Part shown: positions 46,308 through 56,596 of the stretch, piece by piece
Layout: every line of letters begins with the position of its first letter
Numbering within the stretch: the stretch's first letter is position 1
DNA from: Xanthobacter autotrophicus
GTDB taxonomy: Bacteria > Pseudomonadota > Alphaproteobacteria > Rhizobiales > Xanthobacteraceae
Length of the DNA stretch: 64,000 nt
Direction of reading: 5' to 3'
Assembly: GCF_005871085.1 (NCBI RefSeq)
Contig: NZ_VAUP01000037.1
Span: 248,001 to 312,000 of the forward strand
The notes under the pieces: generated by a model
What the model saw: only the letters and a program-made list of their open reading frames with translations
Databases searched by the model: none
Told to the model about the DNA's origin: nothing
Made by a program: the position numbers and the translations under genes

Positions 46308-46319
46308 GTTTCATGAAAC
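46308..46319. promoter_or_regulatory. Perfect 12-bp palindrome between ackA and the DUF3141 gene
   Basis: GTTTCATGAAAC sits in the 71-bp spacer, about 25 bp upstream of the DUF3141 start, with GCCGC/GCGGC partly extending the stem. It could be an operator or an RNA hairpin affecting expression of the second half of the operon; neither is shown. Confidence 0.35.
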
Positions 46320-46353
46320 CACGAAGCGGCTTCAGGCCTTGGGCTTAAGCCGC

Positions 46354-47565
46354 TCAGATCTGGCCGGCATCCTGCCGGCTCTCCGCCAGCACCGCGCGCA
46401 TCTCGCGCACGATGGTCCATTCCTCGTCAGTGGGGATCACATAGGCCTGCGGGCCGCTGCCCCTGGTGATGCGGGTCGCGCCGGAGCGGTTGGCTTCCGG
46501 GTCCAGCTCGAAGCCGGCCCAGCGGGCGGCCTCGATCACCTCGGCGCGGGTGGCGGCATCGTTCTCGCCGATACCGGCGGTGAAGACGAGGGCGTCGAGG
46601 CCGCCCAGCGCCGCCACCAGCGAGCCGAACTCCCGATTGATGCGATAGATGAACAGGTCGATGGCCCGCTGCGCGCTCGGCTCCGCCTCCGCCTTCTCGC
46701 GCAGTTCGCGCATGTCGTTGGAGATGCCGGAGACGCCGAGCAGGCCGCATTTGGTATAGAGGAAATGCTCGGCCTCCAGCGCGCTCATGCCCAGTTCGCG
46801 TTGGAGATAGAACACCACTCCCGCATCGATGGTACCGCAGCGTGTGCCCATCACCAGCCCATCCAGGGCGGAAAAGCCCATGGTGGTGGCGATGCTCTTC
46901 GATGCCAGCAGGGCACCAAGGCTCGCGCCCGAGCCGAGGTGCGCCGCCACCACCCTGCCGTGGACGAGGCGCTCGTCCACGTGCGGAAACTGGGTGGCGA
47001 GATAGGCATAGGACAGGCCGTGGAAGCCGTAGCGCTTCACCCCCGCGTCGGTGAGGGACTGCGGGATGGCGAAGGCCTGGGCGATCTCCGGCTGGGTGCG
47101 GTGGAAGGCGGTGTCGAAGGCCGCCACCTGCGGCAGGCCCGGCACCCGCCGCGCGATGATGCGGATGGGCTCCAGGCTGCGCGGCTGGTGCAGCGGCGCC
47201 AGCGGGGAGAACTTGTCCAGCTCGGCGATGATCTCCGGCGTCAGCCGCACCGCGTGAGTATAGTTGGGTCCGCCATGCACCACGCGATGGCCCACGGCGG
47301 CGAGCTGGTGGCCGCCGCGATGGGCGGCAAGCCAATCGGAGAGATAGGCCAGCGCCTCCTCGAAGCCGAAAGCGGCATTTTGAAGCCAGCGCTCCTCGCC
47401 CACCACTTCGCCCTCATGGTCCTTCACCCGGAAGCGCGGATCGGTGCCAAGGCCCTCGAACAGGCCGCGATAGAGGCGATTGGGCACATCCGCCCCGTCG
47501 TCCACGAACACCTGGAACTTGAGGCTGGAGGAGCCGGCATTCAGGACAAGCTGCACCTTCGCCAT
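46354..47565 (-). CDS. ackA: Acetate/propionate kinase
   Basis: Acyl-phosphate kinase of 403 residues that interconverts acetyl phosphate plus ADP with acetate plus ATP. VLNAGSSSLKFQVF is the family's N-terminal phosphate-binding signature; VGHRVVHGG, FDTAFHRTQP and GFHGLSYAY are conserved blocks, and LVFTAGIGEND is the C-terminal motif. The start at 47565 gives a standard N-terminus (MAKVQLVLNAG). It follows pta with only two bases between stop and start, so it is the second gene of the operon. Confidence 0.93.
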   Translation of the reverse strand: MAKVQLVLNAGSSSLKFQVFVDDGADVPNRLYRGLFEGLGTDPRFRVKDHEGEVVGEERWLQNAAFGFEEALAYLSDWLAAHRGGHQLAAVGHRVVHGGPNYTHAVRLTPEIIAELDKFSPLAPLHQPRSLEPIRIIARRVPGLPQVAAFDTAFHRTQPEIAQAFAIPQSLTDAGVKRYGFHGLSYAYLATQFPHVDERLVHGRVVAAHLGSGASLGALLASKSIATTMGFSALDGLVMGTRCGTIDAGVVFYLQRELGMSALEAEHFLYTKCGLLGVSGISNDMRELREKAEAEPSAQRAIDLFIYRINREFGSLVAALGGLDALVFTAGIGENDAATRAEVIEAARWAGFELDPEANRSGATRITRGSGPQAYVIPTDEEWTIVREMRAVLAESRQDAGQI

Positions 47566-47567
47566 GC

Positions 47568-48551
47568 TCAGACCTCCACCGCCTTGGCGATCGCGCGCTG
47601 CGCCTCGGCCAGCAGAGCCGCCACGGCGCACGAGGCGAGCCGCGTGGTCTTGGAATCCGCCCGGCTGGTGAGGATGATGGGCACCCGCGCCCCGAGCACG
47701 ATCCCGGCGGCATCGGCGCCGGCCAGGAAGGTGAGGCTTTTCGCCAGCATGTTGCCGGCCTCAAGGTCCGGCACCACCAGAATGTTGGCCCGCCCCGCCA
47801 CCGGGGAGGTGATGTGCTTGATGGCCGCCGAGCCGAGGTCGATGGCGTTGTCGAGGGCCAGCGGCCCATCCACGATCCCGCCGGTGATCTGGCCGCGATC
47901 AGCCATCTTGCACAGGGCCGCCGCCTCGATGGTGGAGGGCACGTTGGGGTTCACCGTCTCCATGGCCGAGAGCACGGCGACGCGCGCCTCCTCGAACTTC
48001 ATCGCATGGGCAAGGTCGATGGCGTTCTGGACGATATGGCTCTTGTCTTCCAGCGAGGGGGAGATGTTGATGGCCGCATCCGTGATGATCAAGGCATCCG
48101 GGTGACTGGGCACATCCATCACGAAGCAATGACTGATGCGCCGCGCGGTACGCAGGCCGGTATCGCGGGCCACCACCGCGCCCATCAGTTCGTCGGTGTG
48201 GAGGCTGCCCTTCATCAGGGCGTCGGCCTCACCGCAGCGTACCAGTTCCACCGCCTTGGCGGCGGCATCGTGGCTGTGGGCGGCGTTCACCTGCCGCACA
48301 GCGGAAATGTCCAGCTTGGCAGCGCTCGCGGCCGCCGCGATCTTCCCCGGCGGGCCGACCAGGATGGGCTCGATGAGGCCAAGCTCGGCCGCCTCCAGCG
48401 CCGCGCCGAGGGAGGCCTCATCGCACGGATGAACGACTGCCACCCTCAGCCGAGGCAAGGCCTGCGCGGCAGCGATGAGGCGATCATACTTCTCGTGACG
48501 CGGCGCCTGGGCGTGAGGAATGGACGGCTCTAGGGCGATGGAGGCCGGCAT
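47568..48551 (-). CDS. pta: Phosphate acetyl/butyryl-transferase
   Basis: Acyl-CoA:phosphate acyltransferase of 327 residues, related to the Pta catalytic domain and to Ptb. Conserved pieces are LMKGSLHTDELMGAVV, RISHCFVMDVPSHPDALIITDAAIN and DGPLALDNAIDLGSA; the end is MLAKSLTFLAGADAAGIVLGARVPIILTSRADS-like in order. It lacks the N-terminal regulatory domains of long Pta and may belong to the enoyl-CoA hydratase-linked phosphate acetyltransferase group. The ATG at 48551 has AGGGAGA eight bases upstream; the TTG just before it (48554) is a less likely start. First gene of the operon. Confidence 0.87.
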   Translation of the reverse strand: MPASIALEPSIPHAQAPRHEKYDRLIAAAQALPRLRVAVVHPCDEASLGAALEAAELGLIEPILVGPPGKIAAAASAAKLDISAVRQVNAAHSHDAAAKAVELVRCGEADALMKGSLHTDELMGAVVARDTGLRTARRISHCFVMDVPSHPDALIITDAAINISPSLEDKSHIVQNAIDLAHAMKFEEARVAVLSAMETVNPNVPSTIEAAALCKMADRGQITGGIVDGPLALDNAIDLGSAAIKHITSPVAGRANILVVPDLEAGNMLAKSLTFLAGADAAGIVLGARVPIILTSRADSKTTRLASCAVAALLAEAQRAIAKAVEV

Positions 48552-48659
48552 CAAGATTTCTCCCTGTCGTCCCGCCTGGCCGGTACACGATCGTCCTCTC
48601 CCCGGCGATCCAAAGCGCGACAGGTGGAGGAAAATTCACGACCGGGTCAGGTTCAAGCC

Positions 48660-48687
48660 GAATTGAGCCCGAGGCTATGCCCAATTC
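48660..48687. promoter_or_regulatory. Inverted repeat upstream of pta
   Basis: GAATTGAGC (48660-48668) and GCCCAATTC (48679-48687) form an imperfect inverted repeat (8 of 9) with a 10-bp spacer, about 110 bp upstream of pta. Position suggests an operator for the pta operon; it is not proven. Confidence 0.3.
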
Positions 48688-48725
48688 AGGCTCTCGTCTT
48701 CCATGACACAAATCAATCATGGATT

Positions 48726-50444
48726 TTATGACGCTTTGGTATCGTCTTCTTCGTCTGGATCGGACTGGTCCGTATCCACTGCCGCCAGCGCCTTCACGGC
48801 ATGGCGCAAGGTGGGATGGATGACGATACCATCGGGATTGAAGCCGTGGGTTACCATCCAGTTGCGCCACTCGGTCTGCCGGCCGGCTCCGACGAGCGCA
48901 ATGCCGCGCTGGCCCAGGATCTCCGATACCTCCTTCAGGGTGAACAGGCCGGTCACATCCGTCTCCGTCACCGGCAACAGATCGAGAATGACAGCCTTCG
49001 GCGCCCCCTCTTCCGCAGTGGTGGCCGCCAGAAGCGTGTGACGAAAATGGCCGGCATTGAAGAAGACGAGCGGACCGTTGAAGCGGAAAATGACGAGACC
49101 ATGGGGGGCCGTCGCGTTCTGGTGCCGCGACAAAGCGTGGAAGCCCGGCATGCCGGCCACCCGGCCGAGGATTTCCACCCGGGGCCGCGCGCTCATGCGC
49201 AGGAACCGCAGCAGCGCCAGCACCACGGCCACCAGGATGCCCTGGGTCGCCCCCAGCACCACCACCCCCAGCGTGGCGAGAATGGAGATGGCCGCCTCTG
49301 CCCGGTCGGCGCGGGCGATGAGGCGCAGGGTGGCAAGGTCCACCAGCGAGAGGCCCGCCATCACCAGCACCGCACCCAGCGCCGCCACCGGCACGTAGCG
49401 CAGCGGCGCGGTGAGGAACATAAGCACCAGCGCCACCGCGAGGGCCGCGAACAACGCCGCAGCGTGGGTGCGGCCACCGGCAGCATCGGACATGGCGGTG
49501 CGCGAATCCGCGCCACTGATGGCGAAGCCATAGGTGAGGGCCGAAACCACGTTGGCGGCCCCGAGGGCGGCGAAGTCCTTGTCCGGATCCACTTCGTAGC
49601 CGTTCTTCGAGGCGAAGGAGCGGGACGTGAGCATCATGCTGGTGAAGCTCACCAAAGCGAGACCGCCGGCAGCGGGCACGAGCGCGGCCAGCGCGTCGGG
49701 ATCAAGCCGCACCAGCATGATTCCCGGAAGCCCCGCCGGCACCACGCCCAGCGTCTTCACCCCCTCGAGGTCGAGGCCCAGCAGGAATACCGCCAGCGCC
49801 GCGCCGGCCATGGCCAGCACCGCCGCAGGAAAGGCCGGCAGCAGCCGCCCGCTCACGATCATGAGGCCGAACGCGCCGAGTGCCAGCAGCAGGGTGGGCG
49901 GATGGGTCTCGCCGAGACGCAGGATGAGATTGAAGGTTGCATGCAGGACATGGCCGCCCGTGCCCTCGATCCGCGTGATCTTGGCGAGCTGGCCCAGCAC
50001 GATGGTGATGGCGATGCCGTTCAGGAAGCCGATGAGGATGGGCTTGGACAGGAAATCAGCCAGCACGCCGAGGCGCAGGAACCTTGCCAGGATGCAGATG
50101 ATGCCGGTCAGCAGCGCCAGTTCCGCCGAGAGCGTCGCATAGGCCGCCCCGTCTCCCGCTGCCAGCGGCGCCACGGCGGAGGCTATGACGGCGCAGGTGG
50201 CGGCATCGGGCCCCAGCACCAGCTGGCGGGACGAGCCGAAGATGGCATAGGCCACAAGGGGGAAGACGCAGGAATAAAGCCCGACCTCCGGCCGGAAGCC
50301 GGCAAGCTCGGCATAGGCGATGCCCACCGGGATCGCCACTGCCGCCACCGCGAGGCCGGCCCTGAGGTCGGCGCCGAGATCCACCCGTCGATAGGCGAGG
50401 AGGGCGGAAAGCCCGGGTGCCCAGCGCTTCAGGGCTTCACGCAC
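48726..50444 (-). CDS. SulP-family anion transporter with STAS domain
   Basis: Inner-membrane transporter of 572 residues, with about 10-12 hydrophobic segments from RAGLAVAAVAIPVGIAYAELAGF onward, including GSSRQLVLGPDAATCAVIA and LSKPILIGFLNGIA, both SulP motifs. The cytoplasmic C-terminal STAS domain begins near HGLVIFRFNGPLVFFNA, with VILDLLPVTETDVTGLFTL; Thr replaces Ser at the usual phosphoacceptor-like position. The acidic tail DTDQSDPDEEDD is unusual. Sulfate, bicarbonate or a dicarboxylate are possible substrates; sequence does not decide. Confidence 0.88.
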   Translation of the reverse strand: MREALKRWAPGLSALLAYRRVDLGADLRAGLAVAAVAIPVGIAYAELAGFRPEVGLYSCVFPLVAYAIFGSSRQLVLGPDAATCAVIASAVAPLAAGDGAAYATLSAELALLTGIICILARFLRLGVLADFLSKPILIGFLNGIAITIVLGQLAKITRIEGTGGHVLHATFNLILRLGETHPPTLLLALGAFGLMIVSGRLLPAFPAAVLAMAGAALAVFLLGLDLEGVKTLGVVPAGLPGIMLVRLDPDALAALVPAAGGLALVSFTSMMLTSRSFASKNGYEVDPDKDFAALGAANVVSALTYGFAISGADSRTAMSDAAGGRTHAAALFAALAVALVLMFLTAPLRYVPVAALGAVLVMAGLSLVDLATLRLIARADRAEAAISILATLGVVVLGATQGILVAVVLALLRFLRMSARPRVEILGRVAGMPGFHALSRHQNATAPHGLVIFRFNGPLVFFNAGHFRHTLLAATTAEEGAPKAVILDLLPVTETDVTGLFTLKEVSEILGQRGIALVGAGRQTEWRNWMVTHGFNPDGIVIHPTLRHAVKALAAVDTDQSDPDEEDDTKAS

Positions 50445-50919
50445 GATCCCGCTCCTCGCCTCGCCATGCCGCGCGGACGCTCCGGGATTCGGGGCGGCAT
50501 AGGCGCGCGAATGTTAAATCAGGAAGGGCGAGGCAGATAGCCGGCTTGGTGCAGCTCCAAAGGAGCGCCCCGCGCTGGCGCGCGGGGCATGAGGCAAACT
50601 TGGAGGAAAATCCCGGCCGAGCCGCGTGCGGGGAAAGCGGCCCGGCCGACGCCGCCCGGAAGGTCTCGTGCAGCGCGGGATCATCATTCGTCAGGCTGCA
50701 GGTCGCCGCATCCCCCAAACTGAGGACAGCGCAGATTTCCGCCGCAACCGCCAGACGCGCACGCCGAGAGCACCTTTGCGCAGGCACCCGCCGGGAAGGG
50801 ACCAACTCGCCCGGCGTCCCGGTTCGAGATTTGAGCCGGTGTCGTTATGGTGGGGCATCCGGACCGATCCGGCTCCGAGGCAGCAGCCAAATGACTGAAG
50901 TCCCCATGATCGACGCGCG
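50445..50919. other. 475-bp gene-free region between SulP and VanZ-like genes
   Basis: The region contains a 9-bp GCCCCGCGC/GCGCGGGGC hairpin with TGGC loop at 50567-50588, which falls in the presumed leader of the minus-strand sulP gene. Small ORFs occur on both strands but lack ribosome sites or recognisable sequence. No tRNA or terminator with T run is seen. Confidence 0.5.
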
Positions 50920-51321
50920 ATGACCACAGCCGCCCCGGCCTTGCGCACCCTCCTGCGCCACAGGAATCGCCTCCTGACGGGGCTCGCCGGGCTGCTGTGG
51001 CTGGTGATCGTCATTTTGTCCCTGCTGCCGGGAAGCGAGAGGCCGCACACCGGCTATTCCGGCAACCTTGAGCATTTTATCGCCTATCTGGGCACGGCAG
51101 CGGTGACCGCCTTCGCCTTTCCGGCGGCATCCCTCTTTCGTCTCGCCCTGCCCTTCTGCCTGGCCTCCGGGCTGTTCGAGCTTGCCCAGATCGCCATTCC
51201 AGGGCGCTCGCCGGGGGTCGACAACTGGATGGCGAGCAGTCTTGGCGCCCTCGCCGGGATCATCGCTGTGCGCACCGTGGCCCGGCCTCTCCTGATGCGC
51301 TGCCTCGGCCGCACACCCTGA
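50920..51321 (+). CDS. VanZ-like membrane protein
   Basis: A 133-residue protein with three or four hydrophobic helices. LVIVILSLLPGSERPHTGYS followed by NLEHFIAYLGTAAVTAFAF, and then ELAQIAIPGRSPGVDNWMAS, is the VanZ-domain pattern. Bacterial VanZ-like proteins are mostly uncharacterised; some affect teicoplanin resistance in Firmicutes, which is unlikely to be the role here. It is a single gene with the promoter expected in the long upstream spacer. Confidence 0.78.
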   Translation: MTTAAPALRTLLRHRNRLLTGLAGLLWLVIVILSLLPGSERPHTGYSGNLEHFIAYLGTAAVTAFAFPAASLFRLALPFCLASGLFELAQIAIPGRSPGVDNWMASSLGALAGIIAVRTVARPLLMRCLGRTP

Positions 51322-51367
51322 CCAGCGGAGCGGAGGGGCCGCCCCCGCGCGGCCCCTCCCTGCCCGC

Positions 51368-52897
<1,530 letters not shown>

Positions 52898-52940
52898 GGT
52901 TTGGGCCTCTTGAAGCGGCAGGAAGGTGCCCCGTCTTCCC

Positions 52941-52999
52941 ACTTCAAAAGATGATCATCAATGCTATCATTCGAGCATCTGTTGTGCGGAATTTGAAGT
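52941..52999. promoter_or_regulatory. Palindrome-rich divergent spacer of mmsA and its LysR regulator
   Basis: The spacer contains a perfect palindrome GATGATCATC at 52950-52959, ATGCT-N8-AGCAT at 52961-52978, and a long-range pair ACTTCAAA (52941-52948)/TTTGAAGT (52992-52999). This is the layout expected of a LysR operator between a regulator and its target; which element is bound is not known. Confidence 0.45.
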
Positions 53000-53905
53000 A
53001 TGGATTGGGACCATCTGCGCGTCTTCCTTGCCGTGGCGCGGCAGGGGCAGCTTCTGGCGGCGTCGCGGCGGCTGGGGCTCAACCATGCCACCGTGGCCCG
53101 CCGGCTCGATGCGCTGGAAGAGGCCCTCGGCGCCCCATTGTTCGATCGCCGCCCCGCCGGCTGCGTACCCACCGACGCTGGAGAACGGCTACTACCGGCG
53201 GCCGAGCGGGTGGAAGCGGAGATGCTGGGCATCGCCGAGAGCTTCCGCGACGCGGCAGCCGATGTCTCCGGCACCGTGCGCATCGGCGCGCCGGATGGGC
53301 TCGGCAACTACTTCCTCGCCGCGGAGCTGGGGGCGCTGGCTGCCCTTTATCCGGACCTCGTGGTGGAGCTGGTGCCGCTGCCGCGCACCTTCTCTTTGTC
53401 GCGGCGGGAGGCGGACCTGGCCATCGTACTCGACCGGCCCACGGAAGGCCGGCTGCTGGTCTCCCGGCTGATCGACTACACGCTCTCGGTCTATGCCGCC
53501 CGCGCCTATCTGGAGCGCCACGGCACTCCGGCGAGCGTGGAAGACCTCGCCGGCCACGTTGTGGTGACGGGGGTGGAGGACCTCGCCTATGCCTCGGCGC
53601 TGGATTATTCCGGCGTGCTGGAAAAGTACGGGCGCAGCCGGTTTCGCTGCGCCAGCGTCATGGGCCAGATGGAGGCGGTGCGGGCGGGGGCCGGCATCGG
53701 CGTGCTGCACGATTTCGCCGCCGGCCGGCATCTGGAGGCGCAAGGCCCGGATGCGCTGGTGCGGATCCTGCCCGGCATCGGCTTTCGCCGCTCCTATTTC
53801 CTCCTCGCCCATCCCGACACCGCGCAGGTGCGGCGCATCACGGTGCTGCGGGATGTTCTCACCCAGCGCTTCCGCGAGGCGCGCGCCCGCTTCATCGTCT
53901 CATGA
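53000..53905 (+). CDS. LysR-family regulator, probable control of mmsA
   Basis: A 301-residue regulator starting MDWDHLRVFLAVARQGQL, with winged-helix sequence ASRRLGLNHATVARRLDALE and PTDAGERLLPAAERVEAEM. The effector domain begins at VRIGAPDGLGNYFL. It is divergent from mmsA, its likely target, and clearly paralogous to the convergent LysR gene downstream (same MDWD start, VRIGAPxGLG, LPRxxSL and IDYTL/TDYTL blocks). The two genes overlap tail to tail by 14 bp. Confidence 0.87.
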   Translation: MDWDHLRVFLAVARQGQLLAASRRLGLNHATVARRLDALEEALGAPLFDRRPAGCVPTDAGERLLPAAERVEAEMLGIAESFRDAAADVSGTVRIGAPDGLGNYFLAAELGALAALYPDLVVELVPLPRTFSLSRREADLAIVLDRPTEGRLLVSRLIDYTLSVYAARAYLERHGTPASVEDLAGHVVVTGVEDLAYASALDYSGVLEKYGRSRFRCASVMGQMEAVRAGAGIGVLHDFAAGRHLEAQGPDALVRILPGIGFRRSYFLLAHPDTAQVRRITVLRDVLTQRFREARARFIVS

Positions 53906-54785
53906 AAATGGCGCGGTCGGCACGGATGGTGGTGGTGATGGCCTCCAGCACCGCCCGCACCCGGTTGAGGTGCTTGAGGTCGTCATGCACCGAAACCCAA
54001 TAGCTGCGGGTCAGGCGAAAGACGCGATCCAGCAGCACCTGAAGCTCGGGATGGGCGGCCGCCAGAAACGCCGGCAGCACGCCCAGCGCCGCCCCGCTCA
54101 CCACCGCGTTCACCTGCGCGATGACGCTGGTGGAGCGGATGACCGGCGTCACCTCCACCCCCGCCTCAAGGGTGGAGAAATCCAGCGCGCGGGTGAACAG
54201 CAGCTCCGGGATATAGCCCGCGAAGACATGACCCTGAAGCTCCGCCGCCGTGCCGGGCCGGCCCCTGCGGTCGAAATAGGCCTGCGTGCCAAAGAGTTCG
54301 AGGGTGTAGTCCGTGAGTTTCTTCACGCTCAACTGGCCGGCGAGGGGTCGATCCAGGGTGATGGCGATGTCCACCTCGCGGCTCGCCAGCGAATAGGCGC
54401 GCGGCAGGGCGACCAGTTCTGTCTCCAGCTTCGGATTCTCCGCCGACAGCGCCGCGAGGCGAGAGGCCAGATAGCCCACCCCCAGCCCTTCCGGCGCGCC
54501 GATGCGCACCCGCCCCGCCACCTGCATGCCGGCCTCGCCGAGCCCGACGATCTTGCGCAGGACGATGGATTCCATCTCCTCCGCCGCCTGAGCCAGCTTC
54601 TGGCCCTGCTCGGTGATGACGGTGCGGCGGCCGGCGCGGGCAACGAGGGGCGCCCCCACCTCCTTCTCCAGCCGGGCGACGCGGCGGCCCACCGTGGTAT
54701 CGTCGAGGCCCAAAGCGCGCCCGGCCCCCGCCATCCGGCCGGTGCGCGCCAGCTGGAGGAAGATGCGCAAATCGTCCCAATCCAT
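53892..54785 (-). CDS. LysR-family regulator, probable control of the GMC gene
   Basis: A 297-residue regulator starting MDWDDLRIFLQLARTGRMAG, with GRALGLDDTTVGRRVARLEK in the DNA-binding helix region and VRIGAPEGLGVGYLASRLAA in the effector domain. It is a paralogue of the LysR gene it converges on (14-bp overlap). The start at 54785 matches that paralogue; an in-frame upstream ATG at 54815 exists. It is divergent from the GMC oxidoreductase gene across a 119-bp spacer with two TGCA-type repeats that could be its operator. Confidence 0.87.
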   Translation of the reverse strand: MDWDDLRIFLQLARTGRMAGAGRALGLDDTTVGRRVARLEKEVGAPLVARAGRRTVITEQGQKLAQAAEEMESIVLRKIVGLGEAGMQVAGRVRIGAPEGLGVGYLASRLAALSAENPKLETELVALPRAYSLASREVDIAITLDRPLAGQLSVKKLTDYTLELFGTQAYFDRRGRPGTAAELQGHVFAGYIPELLFTRALDFSTLEAGVEVTPVIRSTSVIAQVNAVVSGAALGVLPAFLAAAHPELQVLLDRVFRLTRSYWVSVHDDLKHLNRVRAVLEAITTTIRADRAIFMRR

Positions 54786-54809
54786 GGCCTCGGGATCTCT
54801 CGCCAATTG

Positions 54810-54862
54810 CTGCAATTTTGCAGAATGGATCCGACTTTATCGGCCTTGAGTGCAAATCTGCA
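54810..54862. promoter_or_regulatory. Two TGCAA-type inverted repeats between LysR and GMC genes
   Basis: CTGCAATTTTGCAG (54810-54823) is a perfect inverted repeat; TGCAAATCTGCA (54851-54862) is a second, related copy. Two similar sites about four helical turns apart, between a LysR gene and its divergent neighbour, fit a recognition and an activation site. The assignment is inference. Confidence 0.5.
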
Positions 54863-54904
54863 AGCTGGGATCAAGGCACAACCCAGCGCGAGGAGGAACG
54901 CCAG

Positions 54905-56575
54905 ATGCAGCGCCAGAACGAAAAGGCCGCCGAACGGCTGGAGGGAGATTACGACTATATCGTCGTGGGCGCTGGCACCGCCGGCTGCATCGTCGCCAAT
55001 CGGCTGTCGGCGGATGCGCGCAAGCGCGTGCTGATCCTCGAAGCGGGCGGCCACGACAACTGGATCTGGTTCCACATTCCGGTGGGCTACCTGTTCGCCA
55101 TCGGCAATCCACGCGCGGACTGGATGTTCAGAACCGACCCCGAGCCGGGGCTGAACGGGCGCTCGCTGGCCTATCCGCGCGGCAAGGTCATCGGCGGCTG
55201 CTCGGCCATCAACGCCATGATCTCCATGCGCGGCCAGGCGGCGGACTACGACCACTGGCGCCAATTGGGCCTCGCCGGCTGGGGCTGGGACGATGTGCTG
55301 CCCGCCTTCAAATCGCTGGAGGACCATTTCCTCGGCGCCAGCGATATCCACGGCACCGGTGGCGGCTGGCGCATCGAGGCGCCACGCATCGCCTGGCCGG
55401 TGCTCGACAAGGTGGCGCAGGCGGCGGGCGAGATGGGCATCCGCTCGGTGCCCGATTTCAACACCGGCGACAACGAGGGCGTCGGCTATTTCCACGTGAA
55501 CCAGAAGCTCGGCCGGCGCTGGTCCTCGGCCCGCGGCTTTCTGAAACCTGCCTTGTCCCGCCCCAACCTGCGACTGGAAACCGGCGTGCTGGTGGACCGT
55601 CTCGTCATCGAGAACGGCCGCGCGGTGGGCGTGCGCTACCAGCAGAACGGCCGGCTGGTGGAGGCCCGCAGCCGTGGCGAGGTGATCCTGTCCGCCGGCT
55701 CCATCGGCTCCACGCAGGTGCTGCACCGCTCCGGCATCGGGCCGGGCGAATGGCTCTCCGCGCTCGGCATCGAGACCGTGCGCGACCGGCCGGGGGTGGG
55801 CCGAAACCTTCAGGATCACCTGCAGCAGCGGGCCATCTACAAGGTGAACGGCATCCGCACCTTGAACGAAACCTATTATTCCCTGCCCCGCCGCGCGCTG
55901 ATGGGAGTGGACTATGCCCTGCGCCGGCGCGGGCCGCTCACCATGGCGCCGTCCCAGCTCGGCATCTTCACCCGCTCCGATCCGAGGCAGGAGCGGGCCA
56001 ACATCCAGTTCCACGTGCAGCCGCTGTCGCTCGACAAATTCGGCGAGCCGCTGCACCGCTTCCCGGCCATCACGGTCGCGGCCTGCAACCTGCGGCCCAC
56101 CTCGCGCGGCGTGGTGCGCCTCACCTCGCGGGCGCTGGATGCCGCCCCGCAGATCGCCCCCAATTATCTCGCCACCGACGAGGACCGTCAGGTGGCGGCG
56201 GACGCCATCCGCGTCACCCGCCGCCTCATGCGCCAGCAGGCCCTTAGCCCCTACCAGCCGGAGGAATATCTGCCCGGCCCCTTGGTGGGCGAGGACGATG
56301 CGTCCCTCGCCAAGGCGGCGGGCGACATCGGCACCACCATCTTCCATCCCGTGGGCACGGCGAAGATGGGCCGTCCGGACGATCCCATGGCGGTGGTGGA
56401 CGAGCGGCTGCGCGTCTATGGCATCGAGGGGCTGCGCGTCATCGACGCCTCGGTGATGCCCACAATCACCTCGGGCAACACCAATACCCCCACCGCCATG
56501 ATCGCTGAGAAGGGGGCCCGCCTCGCCATCGAGGATGCGGCGCTGGGCGCCTCCTCCGCCACCGCGGCGGCGTGA
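54905..56575 (+). CDS. GMC-family FAD oxidoreductase (choline dehydrogenase-like)
   Basis: Flavoprotein alcohol/choline-type dehydrogenase of 556 residues. The FAD-binding GAGTAGCIVANRLS is at about residue 22, followed by PRGKVIGGCSAINAMI, the GMC signature SAGSIGSTQVLHRSGIG and VGRNLQDHL. The C-terminal active-site motif FHPVGTAKMG places the catalytic His at 481, and TSGNTNTPTAMIAEKGA is conserved. The ATG at 54905 follows GAGGAGG. The substrate is unknown; a nearby acyl-CoA ligase and mmsA suggest an alcohol or polyol catabolic block, which is inference. Confidence 0.9.
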   Translation: MQRQNEKAAERLEGDYDYIVVGAGTAGCIVANRLSADARKRVLILEAGGHDNWIWFHIPVGYLFAIGNPRADWMFRTDPEPGLNGRSLAYPRGKVIGGCSAINAMISMRGQAADYDHWRQLGLAGWGWDDVLPAFKSLEDHFLGASDIHGTGGGWRIEAPRIAWPVLDKVAQAAGEMGIRSVPDFNTGDNEGVGYFHVNQKLGRRWSSARGFLKPALSRPNLRLETGVLVDRLVIENGRAVGVRYQQNGRLVEARSRGEVILSAGSIGSTQVLHRSGIGPGEWLSALGIETVRDRPGVGRNLQDHLQQRAIYKVNGIRTLNETYYSLPRRALMGVDYALRRRGPLTMAPSQLGIFTRSDPRQERANIQFHVQPLSLDKFGEPLHRFPAITVAACNLRPTSRGVVRLTSRALDAAPQIAPNYLATDEDRQVAADAIRVTRRLMRQQALSPYQPEEYLPGPLVGEDDASLAKAAGDIGTTIFHPVGTAKMGRPDDPMAVVDERLRVYGIEGLRVIDASVMPTITSGNTNTPTAMIAEKGARLAIEDAALGASSATAAA

Positions 56576-56596
56576 GGCCAGCCCGAGGCAATCCGC

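Noticed and set aside
50815-50850. GGTTCGAGATTTG, resembling a tRNA T loop
   Set aside because: No matching acceptor, D or anticodon arms around it.
50417-50923. Short ORFs on both strands in the SulP-VanZ spacer
   Set aside because: No ribosome sites, and composition like non-coding sequence.
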